From positions 868,001-932,000 of the forward strand of contig CAVUAT010000014.1 of the NCBI GenBank assembly GCA_963739545.1: 64,000 nucleotides of DNA, given 5' to 3'. The notes below the pieces were generated by a model, which did no database searches, was not told where the DNA came from, and saw only the letters and a list, made by a program, of their open reading frames with translations. Both the position numbers and the translations under genes were made by a program. The stretch comes from CAVUAT01 sp963739545 (GTDB lineage: Bacteria; Actinomycetota; Thermoleophilia; Solirubrobacterales; 70-9). This document shows, in pieces, positions 17,146-29,677 of this stretch (the stretch's first letter is position 1; each line of letters opens with the position of its first letter).

Positions 17146-17793
17146 TTACGGCTGCTTCGTTCCCACGATGGCGGCGACCTTCCAGGCGGAGTCCTCCTGC
17201 AGGACGGGGAAGGCGAACTCGGTCCCATTCGCATCGGAATAGATCACGAAGCCGTTGTCGTCCTCGAGCCGAACGTCGGTCACCTCGATGGGCCCGGCCT
17301 GCGGGAGCAGCTTCGGCGGGAGCTTTGATCCCAGCGCCTTGAGTTGCTCCGTGCAGTCCTGGCTCTTCACGTACTGGCCTGCGAACAGCTCGAGATCCTG
17401 CTTGGTGGAAGTCGCCAGCAGTGAGCACGCTCCCGCCCAGTCGCCGTCGGCCCAAGCGCGCAGGAATTCCTGGACTGCCCTGCCGGCGCCGGCGCGGTCT
17501 GCGCCCTCCGCGTCCTCGCCGAAGTCCGCGGCGCCTCCTGCTCCGTCCTCGGCGCTTCCCTCGCCGCCGCCGGATTGCTCGCCGTCGGATTGCTTGCCGG
17601 ATTGCTCGCCGCCGGATTGCTTGCCGCCGGATTGCTCGGTTTCTGTCGCTGCTGACTCGGCCCCCGCGACGGTCGAGTCAGAGGCATCGTCATCGTCGCC
17701 GCCACAACCCGCGAGCAGCGCGATCGCCATAACCGGCGCCGCGAGCGCGGTCCCGCGGAGAACCGCTTTCGGAAAAGAACCCTGCCTGAACAT
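17146..17793 (-). CDS. Lipoprotein with low-complexity linker and C-terminal globular domain
   Basis: 215 residues starting at ATG 17793. A lipoprotein signal peptide ends in the lipobox LLAGC followed by GGDDDD. Residues about 45-80 form a Gly/Ser/Gln repeat built from QSGG, EQSG and KQSDG units. The remaining 130 residues form a small alpha-beta domain (VQEFLRAWADGDWAGACSLL, then TDVRLEDDNGFVIYSDANG) like the single-domain lipoproteins of actinobacteria that resemble SnoaL/NTF2 or DUF4878 folds. It lies alone on the minus strand, divergent from the 18-kb surface protein. Function unknown. Confidence 0.78.
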   Translation of the reverse strand: MFRQGSFPKAVLRGTALAAPVMAIALLAGCGGDDDDASDSTVAGAESAATETEQSGGKQSGGEQSGKQSDGEQSGGGEGSAEDGAGGAADFGEDAEGADRAGAGRAVQEFLRAWADGDWAGACSLLATSTKQDLELFAGQYVKSQDCTEQLKALGSKLPPKLLPQAGPIEVTDVRLEDDNGFVIYSDANGTEFAFPVLQEDSAWKVAAIVGTKQP

Positions 17794-17853
17794 GGTGGCG
17801 ATCCTACTTCCTTCCAGTCGACATCTGGCAGGACAATCCGCCCAAACTCCGCC

Positions 17854-17882
17854 TTGACACCCGTGCTTTGTGGGTATATGAA
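17854..17882 (+). promoter_or_regulatory. Sigma70-type promoter of the second island surface protein
   Basis: TTGACA at 17854-17859, 17-base spacer, TATGAA at 17877-17882, followed downstream by GTTCCATGAACGG. A small hairpin (CGGGG TTTCTT CCCCG) lies just before the ribosome site GGGAG of the gene. Confidence 0.68.
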
Positions 17883-17950
17883 TGCACCCTGTTCCATGAA
17901 CGGCCCATTTTATCGATGCGGGGTTTCTTCCCCGAAGGGAGTGTGAGTAG

Positions 17951-19981
17951 ATGACTTTGCGCCGTAGAGCGGCGCTCGCCGTGCTTGCGTCGGCCGCATT
18001 TGCGGTCTTCGTCTTGCCAGCAAGCCCGGCTAGCGCCCTAGATGTCAAGCAATGCCTGTCGAAACAGCGTCACCGCGAACAACAGTCAGATCTCGGTCGA
18101 TACGACCGCTGACGATTCGCCGGACCCGGTGGCACCGGGCGGCACGGTCACGTTGGACAACCTGACCCAGACGGCCAACGTACCCGGCGCCATCTTCGTG
18201 GCCGGCTACAACCTCGGCCTGCTGGCGGAGGGCGAGAACACGATTCCGGCCACCGTCTCGACGTTCATCGAGGGGACCAACACCGTGGAGGGCGTCCAGC
18301 AGACGCCGTTCGTGGCCACCTCGATCACGACGACGATCAGCGATCCCGACGGGACGCCCGAGCACCGGCGATGAGACGGCCACCGACGGCTCGTTCACGG
18401 TCGTCTACCCCGACATGACGTTCACCGCCTCCGGCCCCGATGGCTCACGATCGAGTTCCGCGAGGACACGCGCACGCCGCTCAGCGTTGCGACGGGCGCC
18501 GAGGTGGGCGGCATCATCATCAGGGCCGTGATCGGCGGGTTCCTCAGCGTGAGGTTCGCCTGCAGCCCCGGCACCGTGACACCGACCCGACCCGGGTACG
18601 GTCACCTTCATCGAGCCGGCGCCGGCGTTCGATACGACGCTGATCCAGGCCGTGGTGGTGGACGAGCCGCCGACGGCGGACGCCGGACCCGACCAGACGG
18701 TCGACGAAGGTGACTCTGGTCACGCTCGACGGATCGGGATCGTCCGATCCGAAGCGGCGAGGCTCTGACCTATGCGTGGACCGCCCCGGCGGGCATCACG
18801 CTGACGGGTGCAGACACGGCCAACCCGACGTTCACGGCGCCGCAGGTCGATGCGAACACGCCGTTCGCGTTCGTTCTGCAGGTCTGTGACGAGGCCAACC
18901 CGACGGTGCTGTGCGACACGGACACCGTGGTGGTCAACGTGCTGGACGTGCCAGAGCGAGGACGTCGACGATCGCGATCGGCGGACCGCCGCGGACAGTG
19001 ACCAGACGGTCGACGGACGGTGACATTCGACCGTCACGCTCGAGCGCGACCGCAGCGCCGGACCCGGACGGTCGACGGTACGCTGACCGTCAGACGGCAG
19101 CTGCGACGGCGCCTCCGGCGGAGCTCACGCTGCGGCGCACCGGCAACGGTGACACTTCGCCCACCGGCGACACGTCCGGACGGTGGTCCGTGCAGATCCG
19201 ATCGACGACCCGCCGATGAGCCGGACGGTGAGACGTTCAACGTGACGCTCTGCCGACGTCACGGCGGCAACGCGACGATCGGCGACGCGCGACACGCGTC
19301 GGGACGATCAACGTACAACGACGTCCACCGCCGGTGGACGATCCGCCGACGGCGAACGCCGGACCCGACCAGCTGAACGTTCCGGACGAATACGCTGGTC
19401 ACGCTCGACGGAACGGGATCATCCGATCCGGACGGCGAGACCCTGACCTACGCGTGGACCGCCCCAGCGGGCGTCACGTTGAGTGACCCGACCAGCCCGA
19501 CGCCGTCGTTCACGGCGCAGGGACCGGCGAGCTTGACGTTCACGCTGGAGGTCTGCGACGAGGCCGATCCGGATTCGCTGTGCGACACGGACACCGTGTT
19601 GGTCACGGTCCAGGCACCGGCGATGATCGATGCCGCGACCGAAGTGATCGTCAACGGCCCGGTCGGTCCGTCGACGAGGAAGACGAGCAAGTCGTTCGTC
19701 ATCAAGGTCAGCAATGACGGCACTGCGCCGATCACGATCACTGCTGGCGAGATCACCACGAGTGTCGAGGTCAACGGCACGGCTACCGGCACTGTGTCGG
19801 TTGCCGGCCTGCCCGTGACGCTCGGCCCGGGTTCCTCCAAGCGGCTGAAGGCCGACTTGGAGCTACGCCTCGGGCGCGTTCGCAGCGGGTGACACCATCG
19901 AGTTCAACGCATGCGTGAACGAGACTGGTGACATCGACACACACGAACGATTGCGACACCGCCACCGTCACCGCTAAGTAG
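17951..19981 (+). pseudogene. Surface protein with PKD-like and Calx-beta-like domains, many frame breaks
   Basis: Paralogue of the protein at 21247. Signal peptide MTLRRRAALAVLASAAF, then the island domain (NVPGAIFVAGYNLGLL, TFIEGTNTVEGVQ), a GDETATDGSFTVVY strand, and at least two PKD-like repeats (ADAGPDQTVDEG, VCDEANPTVLC and VCDEADPDSLC). Around 19200-19330 a Calx-beta pattern (DGETFNVTL, GNATIGDA, GTIN) can be pieced together. The C-terminal domain SFVIKVSNDGTAPITITAGE ends with a TNDCDTATVTAK tail and stop at 19979. Frame changes occur near 18045, 18360, 18450, 18590, 18715, 18760, throughout 18950-19330, and near 19860 and 19940. The 18.9-19.4 kb part is the noisiest in the window. 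This may be sequencing error rather than decay. Confidence 0.6.
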
Positions 19982-20002
19982 CGACGGCATGGCGCGATGG
20001 GT

Positions 20003-20030
20003 GGGCAGAGGGCGATTTCGCCCTCTGCCC
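20003..20030 (+). terminator. Hairpin terminator after the 18-kb surface protein
   Basis: Perfect inverted repeat GGGCAGAGGGCGA / TCGCCCTCTGCCC 22 bases after the stop codon, without a clear T-run. A near-identical hairpin follows the paralogue at 23841-23875. Confidence 0.7.
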
Positions 20031-20107
20031 CCCGTCGTCGCAACCAGAAACTTGAGAATACAAACAGAAACCATACAAACCAGAAACCTCTTGAGGAGGG
20101 ACCAGGG

Positions 20108-21191
20108 ATGAATCAGATCGCGCGTAGGGCCTTGCTTCTCGCCGCGGCCGCCGCGGCCGCCTTGGCATTTTCAGGGTGCGTGGGCCGGCCCCTCCCCAGC
20201 GAGTTCGACCAGGTCGCGCCCGCGATCAACGGGGACAACGTGGTCTGGGAGGACTCGCGCAGCGCGGAGACCCAGGGCACTGACATCTGGTCGTTCAACA
20301 CCGCCACCCTCGACGAGTCGCTTGTCGCCGGAGGGGCGGGTGAGCAGGATCAGCCCGCGATCTCCGACCGTTACATCGTCTGGATCGACAATGGCAGGCT
20401 GAGGGCGAAGGACCTCTCGAGCGGGCAGGTGTTCAGCGTCACCACCGGGCCCGCGACCCAGACGGACCCCGCCGTGTGCGGCTCGGTCGTCGTCTGGAGC
20501 GACACGGCCAACAACTCGGATGTCTACGCCAAGAACCTCGCCGGAGGCTCCCAGATCGCCGTCGCCACCTCTTCGGCGGTGGAGGCGTACCCGGCCTGCG
20601 ACGCCGGCCGGGTCGTCTACACGCACGCGCCCATTGGTGTCGGCGTCGAGCATCCGGCTCTACGACATCGGGACCGGCCAGACCCAGACCGTCTCCGAGG
20701 AGCTCTGGAACGAGTGGCGTCCGGCGATCTCCGGTAACCGGGTCGTCTGGCAAGCGTGGCCGACCCAGCCGGACATCACCGAGGGCATCCAGATCTGGGG
20801 CACCAACCTCGCCACCGGCCAGGACTTCGTGGTCAGCAATGGGCCCAATCACCAGACGGCCCCGGCGATCTCAGGGTCGACGGTGGCCTGGGAGGACGTC
20901 CGAAGCGCAGACGGCCAGAGGGAGATCTGGTGGCGCGACCTCGCGACCACGATGAACCAGAAGCCGGTCGACGGCACCCTGCCCGGGAGCCAGCAGGCGG
21001 TTTCCCTCTTCGGCAGGAGGATCGCCTTCCAAAACGATGGAGCGGGGCCGTGGAACCTCTACCTGGGGCAGCTCATCTTCTTCACCTCCCCCCCGGCTGA
21101 GGAAGACCGGCGCCGCGTACTCGCGTGGTTTTGCGACACGCGGCCGGGGTATGTACGATGGGCGCGTTCAATGAACGTCACGTTCTATTGA
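20108..21191 (+). CDS. TolB-like beta-propeller lipoprotein, frameshifted
   Basis: Lipoprotein signal peptide (RRALLLAAAAAAALAFSGC) and a chain of propeller blades of the type PAINGDNVVWEDSR, PAISDRYIVWIDN, PAVCGSVVVWSDT, PAISGNRVVWQAW and PAISGSTVAWEDVR. This is the repeat of TolB-like surface proteins also common in archaeal cell envelopes. The start ATG has GAGGAGGGA upstream. One frame change lies near 20640. The last 30 residues to the stop at 21189 run through the promoter of the next gene and look unconserved. The real end is therefore probably near 21100 after another indel. It is sandwiched between the two near-identical surface-protein genes. Ligand unknown. Confidence 0.72.
21131..21159 (+). 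promoter_or_regulatory. Sigma70-type promoter of the third island surface protein
   Basis: TTGCGA at 21131-21136, 17-base spacer, TACGAT at 21154-21159. It overlaps the annotated 3' end of the propeller lipoprotein, which argues that that gene really ends earlier. Confidence 0.6.
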
Positions 21192-21246
21192 TCGAAGCGC
21201 GTTCGCCCCTGACAGGGGAGGAAATCGCGAAAGGGAGTGTGAGTAG

Positions 21247-23817
21247 ATGACTTTGCGCCGTAGATTGGCGCTCGCCGTGCTTGCGTCGGCCGCATTTGCG
21301 GTCTTCGTCTTGCCAGCAAGCCCGGCTAGCGCCGTAGCCGTCGACAATGCCTGTCGAAACAGCGTCACCGCGAACAACAGCCAGATCGGGGTCGATACGA
21401 CCGCTGACGACTCGCCGGACCCGGTGGTACCGGGCGGCACGGTCACGTTGGACAACCTGACCCAGACGGCCAACGTACCCGGTGCCATCTTCGTGGCCGG
21501 CTACAACCTCGGCCTTCTGGTGGTAGGGCGACGAACACGATTCCGGCCACGGTGTCGACGTTCATCGAGGGGACCAACACCGTGGAGGGCGTCCAGCAGA
21601 CGAACTTCGCGGCCACCTCGATCACGACGACGATCAGCGATCCCGACGGGACCGCCGAGCACCGGCGATGAGACGGCCACCGACGGATCGTTCACGGTCG
21701 TCTACGCCGACCTGACGTTCACCGCCTCCGGCCCCGATGGCTCGACCATCGAGTTCCGCGAGGACACGCGCACGCCGCTCAGCGTTGCGACGGGCGCCGA
21801 GGTAGGCGGCATCATCATCAGGGCCGTGATCGGCGGGTTCCTCAGCGTGCGGTTCGCCTGCAGCCCCGGCACCGTGACCCCGCCCGACCCGGGGACGGTC
21901 GCCTTCATCGAGCCGGCGCCGGCGTTCCAGACGACGGCGATCGAGGATGTCGTTGTGCCGGACACCGCACCGACGGCGGACGCCGGACCCGACCAGACGG
22001 TCGACGAAGGTGATCTGGTCACGCTCGACGGAACGGGATCATCCGATCCGGAGGGCGAGACTCTGACGTACGAGTGGACCGCCCCGGCCGGCGATCACGT
22101 TGAGTGATCCGACCTCGGCGAGCCCGACGTTCACGGCGCCGCAGGTGGACGCGGACACGCCGCTGACCTTCACACTGGAGGTCTGCGACGAGGCCGATCC
22201 GACGTCGCTGTGCGACACGGACACCGTGGTGATCAACGTGCTGGACGTGCCGGTGGCGGTGGACGACCCGCCGACGGCGGACGCCGGACCCGACCAGACG
22301 GTCGACGAAGGTGATCTGGTCACGCTCGCGGATCGGGAACCGATCCGGAGGGCGAGACTCTGACGTTCGAGTGGACCGCCCCGGCCAGCGGTCACGTTGA
22401 GCGAGCCGACCTCGGCGAGCCCGACGTTCACGGCGCCGCAGATGTCGCGGCACCGACGACGTTTGAGTTCACGCTGGAGGTCTGTGACGAGGCCGACCCG
22501 ACGTCCCTGTGCGCCACGGACACCGTGACGATCACGGTGAACCCGGTGGTCGTTGGGGACACCGCACCGACGGCGGACGCCGGACCCGACCAGACGGTCG
22601 ACGAAGGTGATCTGGTCACGCTCGACGGAACGGGATCATCCGATCCGGAGGGCGAGACTCTGACGTACGAGTGGACCGCCCCGGCCGGGATCACGTTGAG
22701 TGATCCGACCTCGGCGAGCCCGACGTTCACGGCGCCGGATGTCGCGGCACCGACGACGTTTGAGTTCACGCTGGAGGTCTGTGACGAGGCCGACCCGACG
22801 TCCCTGTGCGCCACGGACACCGTGACGATCACGGTGAACCCGGTGGTCGTTGGGGACACCGCACCGACGGCGGACGCCGGACCCGACCAGACGGTCGACG
22901 AAGGTGATCTGGTGACGCTCGACGGAACGGGATCATCCGATCCGGAGGGCGAGACTCTGACGTACGAGTGGACCGCCCCGGCCGGGATCACGTTGAGTGA
23001 TCCGACCTCGGCGAGCCCGACGTTCACGGCGCCGGATGTCACGGCACCGACGACGTTTGAGTTCACGCTGGAGGTCTGTGACGAGGCCGACCCGACGTCC
23101 CTGTGCGCCACGGACACCGTGACGATCACGGTGAACCCGGTGGTCGTTGGGGACACCGCACCGACGGCGGACGCCGGACCCGACCAGACGGTCGACGAAG
23201 GTGATCTGGTGACGCTCGACGGAACGGGATCATCCGATCCGGAGGGCGAGACTCTGACGTACGAGTGGACCGCCCCGGCCGGGATCACGTTGAGTGATCC
23301 GACCTCGGCGAGCCCGACGTTCACGGCGCCGGATGTCACGGCACCGACGACGTTTGAGTTCACGCTGGAGGTCTGTGACGAGGCCGACCCGACGTCCCTG
23401 TGCGCCACGGACACCGTGACGATCACGGTGAACCCGGTGGTGGTGGGCGAGGTCGACGCCAGTGGCGTGGTGAAGGTCAATAACCACCTCAACCCCAAGA
23501 AGGCCGAGAAGGTCTGGAAACTCCGGGTAACCAACCTGGGGTCGTCGCCGATCACGGTCAATCCCGCCGACATCGACGCGAGCGTCGAGGTGAACGGGAC
23601 ACCGAACGGCTCGGTCGAGGTGCTGACCGGGACGATGACGATCAAGCCGGGTCACGGCAGGAATTTCCAGCTCCGCTGGACCCAGGACGGCACGTTGGCA
23701 GTGGGCGACAGCGTCGAGTTCATCGCCTGCGTCAACCTGGCTGGTGACACCAACACAGCCAACAATTGCGGCAGCGAGACGCGTACCGCTGTTGGTAAAC
23801 CCAGAAGTGGCAGTTAG
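21247..23817 (+). pseudogene. Surface protein with island domain and five PKD-like repeats, several frame breaks
   Basis: Signal peptide MTLRRRLALAVLASAAFAVF (cut near SPASA), the shared island domain (NSVTANNSQIGVDTT, GAIFVAGYNLGLL, FIEGTNTVEGVQ), an AP-rich linker and five PKD-like repeats of about 99 residues (APTADAGPDQTVDEGDLVTL to DTVTITVNPVVVG). A C-terminal domain (VWKLRVTNLGSSPITVNPAD) ends at 23817. Each repeat has a Cys pair in CDEADPTSLC. Frame breaks lie near 21535, 21655, 22090, 22330, 22390 and 22440; 22525-23817 is clean. No Lys tail, sortase motif or membrane anchor is seen at the C-terminus. The protein may be intact in the organism, because the breaks resemble indel errors. 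Confidence 0.68.
22559..23449 (+). repeat. Three near-identical tandem 297-base repeats encoding PKD-like domains
   Basis: Units at 22559-22855, 22856-23152 and 23153-23449 are almost the same base for base; for example only a C/G change in CTGGT(C/G)ACG and a G/A change in GTC(G/A)CGGCA. Two more diverged or indel-bearing units lie at about 21960-22255 and 22256-22558. Each unit encodes 99 residues. Confidence 0.9.
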
Positions 23818-23840
23818 CGCAGCGAGCGCGTGACCGCTAC

Positions 23841-23875
23841 GGGCGGGCGGAGGGCGATTTGCCCTCTGCCCGCCC
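23841..23875 (+). terminator. Hairpin terminator after the 21-kb surface protein
   Basis: Inverted repeat GGGCGGGCGGAGGGC / GCCCTCTGCCCGCCC with a 5-base loop, 24 bases after the stop codon. It resembles the hairpin after the paralogue at 20003. Confidence 0.7.
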
Positions 23876-23964
23876 TGCGTCGCAGCTGAAGCGCCGGGGC
23901 CTACTGGCTACCGCGACGGTGCCGCGCCGCGATCACCTCCGTGACGGGGTGAACGGGAGAACCG

Positions 23965-26646
<2,682 letters not shown>

Positions 26647-26697
26647 CAGACATCACCTCGAATCTCGGCGAGTTGGGCAGGTTTGCAGCGTCCGCGC

Positions 26698-29190
26698 TCA
26701 GACATCCAAAAACCTAACTTCGCGGGCGTGGCGCTCGATGAACTCCTTGCGGGGCTCGACCTTGTCGCCCATCAGGTCCGAGAAGGTCTGCTCGGTGGCG
26801 AGAGCGGCGGCGTCGTCGATCTCGACCTGCTGCAGGGTCCGGCTGCCCGGATCCATCGTCGTCTCGCGCAGCTGCTCGGGGTTCATCTCGCCGAGGCCCT
26901 TGAAGCGCTGCAGCTGGACGCCCTCGCGGGCGAGGGCCAGGACCTGGCGGCGCAGCTCGCCGAATGAGTCGGCCTCGGCCTCCTTGTCGGTGTCGCCCAG
27001 GGCGACCACGAACGGCGGCTGGCCGACCTGCTCAGTGAGCTTCGCGTGCGCCTCGATCAGCTCGCGGTAGGCCGTCGACTCGAACAGCTCCTTCGGCATC
27101 TGGTGCTCGCGGGCGAGACCCGAGCGCCGGTGGGTGCCCTTGACGACGAGGCCGTCCTTGGTCGAGCTCACGAGCTGCGTCTGGTAGGCGCGGTCCTTCG
27201 GGTCCTTCGTCTTGAACAGCTTGCCTGCGGCGGCCAGCGTCTTCGCCTGTGACTCGAGCAGATGCGACTCCGCAATGAAGTCGATCACCTCGTGGCCGAA
27301 CTCGGCGCGCAGCGTCGAGAGCCAGCCCTCAAACGCCTTGTAGTGGCGGGTGACGTCCTGCCAGCGCCGCTTGCCCAGCTTGCGCTGCTTGCCGTCGGCG
27401 TCCATGACCGCGAACTTCTCGAGCTTGTCGCGCAGCAGCAGCTCCTCGAGCTCGGCCTCGCGCTCGATCCAGACCTCGCGGCTGCCCTGCTTGAACTTGT
27501 AGAGCGGCGGCTTCGCGATGTAGACGTACCCCGCCTCGATCAGCTCGGGCATCTGCCGGTAGAGGAAGGTCAATACCAAGGTCCGGATGTGCGCGCCGTC
27601 GACGTCGGCGTCGGTCATCAGGACGACCTTGTGGTAGCGGGCATCCTCGAGCTTGAACTCGTCGTGGACGCCGGTCCCGATCGCGGTGATCAGAGCCTGG
27701 ATCTCGTTGTTCGCGAGGACCTTGTCGATCCGGCTCTTCTCGACGTTGATGATCTTGCCGCGGAGCGGCAGGACGGCCTGCGTGTTGCGGTCGCGGCCCT
27801 GCTTCGCGGAGCCACCGGCCGAGTCGCCCTCGACGATGAAGATCTCGGCCAGGGCCGGGTCCTTGACCGAGCAGTCGGCGAGCTTGCCGGGCAGGGTCGA
27901 GTTCTCGAGCGCGGACTTGCGCCGCGTCAGGTCGCGGGCCTTGCGAGCGGCATCCCGCGCGCGGGCGGCGTCGACGGCCTTGACGAGGATGCGGCGCGCG
28001 TCGCCGGGGTTCTCCTCGAGGAACTCGCCGAGCTTGCGGTTGACGACCTCCTTGACCAGGCCCTCGATCGGCGGGTTGCCGAGCTTCGTCTTGGTCTGGC
28101 CCTCGAACTGCGGGTCGGCGAGCTTCACCGAGATCACCGCGGTGAGGCCCTCGCGGACGTCCTCGCCGGTCAGGTTCTCGTCCTTGTCCTTGAGCAGGCC
28201 CTTGCTGCGCGCGATCGCGTTCAGCGTGCGGGTCAGCGCCGAGCGGAAGCCGGATAGATGGGTCCCGCCCTCGTGGGTGTTGATGTTGTTCGCGAAGCTG
28301 AAGATGGACTCCTGGTAGGTGGCGTTCCACTGCATCGCGATCTCGACCTGGCCCTCCTTCGTCTCGCCCTCGAAGAAGGCGATCTTGCGATGGAGCGGGT
28401 CCTTGGAGTCGTTCAGGTGGCGGACGAAGTCGGCGATGCCGCCCTTGTAGTGGAACTCGATCTTCTCGCCGGCGCCGCGCTCGTCGATCAGCTCGACCTT
28501 GAGGCCGCGCGTCAGGAACGCCGTCTCGCGCAGGCGCTCGGCGAGCGTTTCGAAGTCGAACTCGATCTCGTCGCCGAAGATCTCCATGTCGGGCTTGAAG
28601 GTGACCGTGGTGCCGGTGGTCTTGACCGGGCGGCCCTTCTTGAACTTCGTCATCGGCTTGCCGCGCTCGTACTCCTGCTCCCAGACGTTGCCGTCGCGCC
28701 AGATCTCGAGGTGCAGCGTCTCCGACAGCGCGTTGACGACGGAGATCCCGACGCCGTGCAGGCCGCCCGAGACCTTGTAGCCGCCGCCATCGCCGAACTT
28801 CCCGCCGGCGTGCAGCGTCGTCAGCACCACCTCGGCGGCCGGCTTGCGCAGCTTCGGGTGCTTCTCCACGGGGATGCCGCGGCCGTCGTCGACGACCGTG
28901 CAGCTGTTGTCCGGGTGCAGGGTGACGACGACCTTCTTGGCGTGGCCGGCGATCGCCTCGTCGACGGAGTTGTCGACCGCCTCGTAGACGAGGTGGTGCA
29001 GCCCGCGTGGGCCCGTCGAGCCGATGTACATGCCGGGGCGCTTGCGAACGGCCTCGAGGCCCTCCAGCACGGTGATGTCCTTCGCGCCGTAGCTCGAAGA
29101 CTTCCCCTTCGTCGGGGTCTTGGCAGCGGCCTTCGGCTTGTTCGCTGCGCTCTTATCACCGGCACCATTGCGGCTAGCGGGCTTCGCCAC
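26698..29190 (-). CDS. gyrB: DNA gyrase subunit B with Gram-negative-type insertion
   Basis: ATPase and TOPRIM subunit of gyrase, 830 residues. After a 35-residue Lys/Ala-rich N-terminal extension come the GHKL ATPase (VRKRPGMYIGSTG, VDDGRGIP, GGLHGVGISVVNAL) and TOPRIM motifs (VEGDSAGGSAKQGRDR, DADVDGAHI). Between PLYKFKQG and QRFKGLGEMN there are about 195 extra residues, the position of the insertion known from E. coli GyrB and absent in most actinobacterial GyrB. The start is GTG with AAAGGA eight bases upstream. Family length in actinobacteria is usually 650-700, so the extra domain is notable. Confidence 0.96.
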   Translation of the reverse strand: MAKPASRNGAGDKSAANKPKAAAKTPTKGKSSSYGAKDITVLEGLEAVRKRPGMYIGSTGPRGLHHLVYEAVDNSVDEAIAGHAKKVVVTLHPDNSCTVVDDGRGIPVEKHPKLRKPAAEVVLTTLHAGGKFGDGGGYKVSGGLHGVGISVVNALSETLHLEIWRDGNVWEQEYERGKPMTKFKKGRPVKTTGTTVTFKPDMEIFGDEIEFDFETLAERLRETAFLTRGLKVELIDERGAGEKIEFHYKGGIADFVRHLNDSKDPLHRKIAFFEGETKEGQVEIAMQWNATYQESIFSFANNINTHEGGTHLSGFRSALTRTLNAIARSKGLLKDKDENLTGEDVREGLTAVISVKLADPQFEGQTKTKLGNPPIEGLVKEVVNRKLGEFLEENPGDARRILVKAVDAARARDAARKARDLTRRKSALENSTLPGKLADCSVKDPALAEIFIVEGDSAGGSAKQGRDRNTQAVLPLRGKIINVEKSRIDKVLANNEIQALITAIGTGVHDEFKLEDARYHKVVLMTDADVDGAHIRTLVLTFLYRQMPELIEAGYVYIAKPPLYKFKQGSREVWIEREAELEELLLRDKLEKFAVMDADGKQRKLGKRRWQDVTRHYKAFEGWLSTLRAEFGHEVIDFIAESHLLESQAKTLAAAGKLFKTKDPKDRAYQTQLVSSTKDGLVVKGTHRRSGLAREHQMPKELFESTAYRELIEAHAKLTEQVGQPPFVVALGDTDKEAEADSFGELRRQVLALAREGVQLQRFKGLGEMNPEQLRETTMDPGSRTLQQVEIDDAAALATEQTFSDLMGDKVEPRKEFIERHAREVRFLDV

Positions 29191-29368
29191 TCAGCATCCT
29201 TTCGGTTCTCTCATAGGAAGCCTCGGCCTGGTGATCCGGCGCGGTTCTGAGCCGAGCGGACCAGTAAGTCGGGGCCTCGCGGAAGTTCACATAAGTTTAC
29301 CAAGCGGCGGACGCGGAACGGCTGCGCAGATGTTACGAAATACCTGCAAATCACGAACAAAACGGAGT

Positions 29369-29677
29369 TCAAGACGGTTCGGATCCGACCGTGAAGCGCA
29401 GAGCGGCCAACTCGACCCCCGCAGGTAGTTCGGAGGCGAGCTTTTTCATCGTGCGATCGCTCAGCAGATCGAGCTCCTGCGCCCACGTCGCGGAGCGGCA
29501 CGCGACCGTGATCACGCCGTCGCGCTCCGCAACCGGGGTCGCCTCGGCGGCGATCGCGTCGCCCACCGCGTCGGCCCAGACGGCCTGCACGGCCCCGAGC
29601 GTCGTCGCGGGGGCGAGCGGCTGGACTACCTGGCGGAGCGCCTCGGCGACCGGGCGCGGCGCGCGGCGCTTCGCCAT
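29369..29677 (-). CDS. dciA: DUF721 / DciA-like protein
   Basis: 102-residue protein with the DUF721 pattern (VWADAVGDAIAAEATPVAERDGVITVACRSATWAQELDLLS, in part). In mycobacteria the homologue DciA acts with the replicative helicase DnaB at initiation, and it lies in the same place between recF and gyrB. The start ATG overlaps the recF stop codon as ATGA, which implies translational coupling. There is no DnaC in the window, consistent with DciA as helicase operator. The 178 bases between it and gyrB are AT-richer and probably hold the gyrB promoter. Confidence 0.85.
   Translation of the reverse strand: MAKRRAPRPVAEALRQVVQPLAPATTLGAVQAVWADAVGDAIAAEATPVAERDGVITVACRSATWAQELDLLSDRTMKKLASELPAGVELAALRFTVGSEPS

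Noticed and set aside
18045..18398. Minus-strand ORFs in the surface-protein genes
   Set aside because: They are mirror images of the repeat-containing plus-strand genes; signal peptides, promoters and ribosome sites are all on the plus strand.
22559..23449. Tandem repeats as a CRISPR array
   Set aside because: The unit is 297 bases, fully coding in one frame and without unique spacers.
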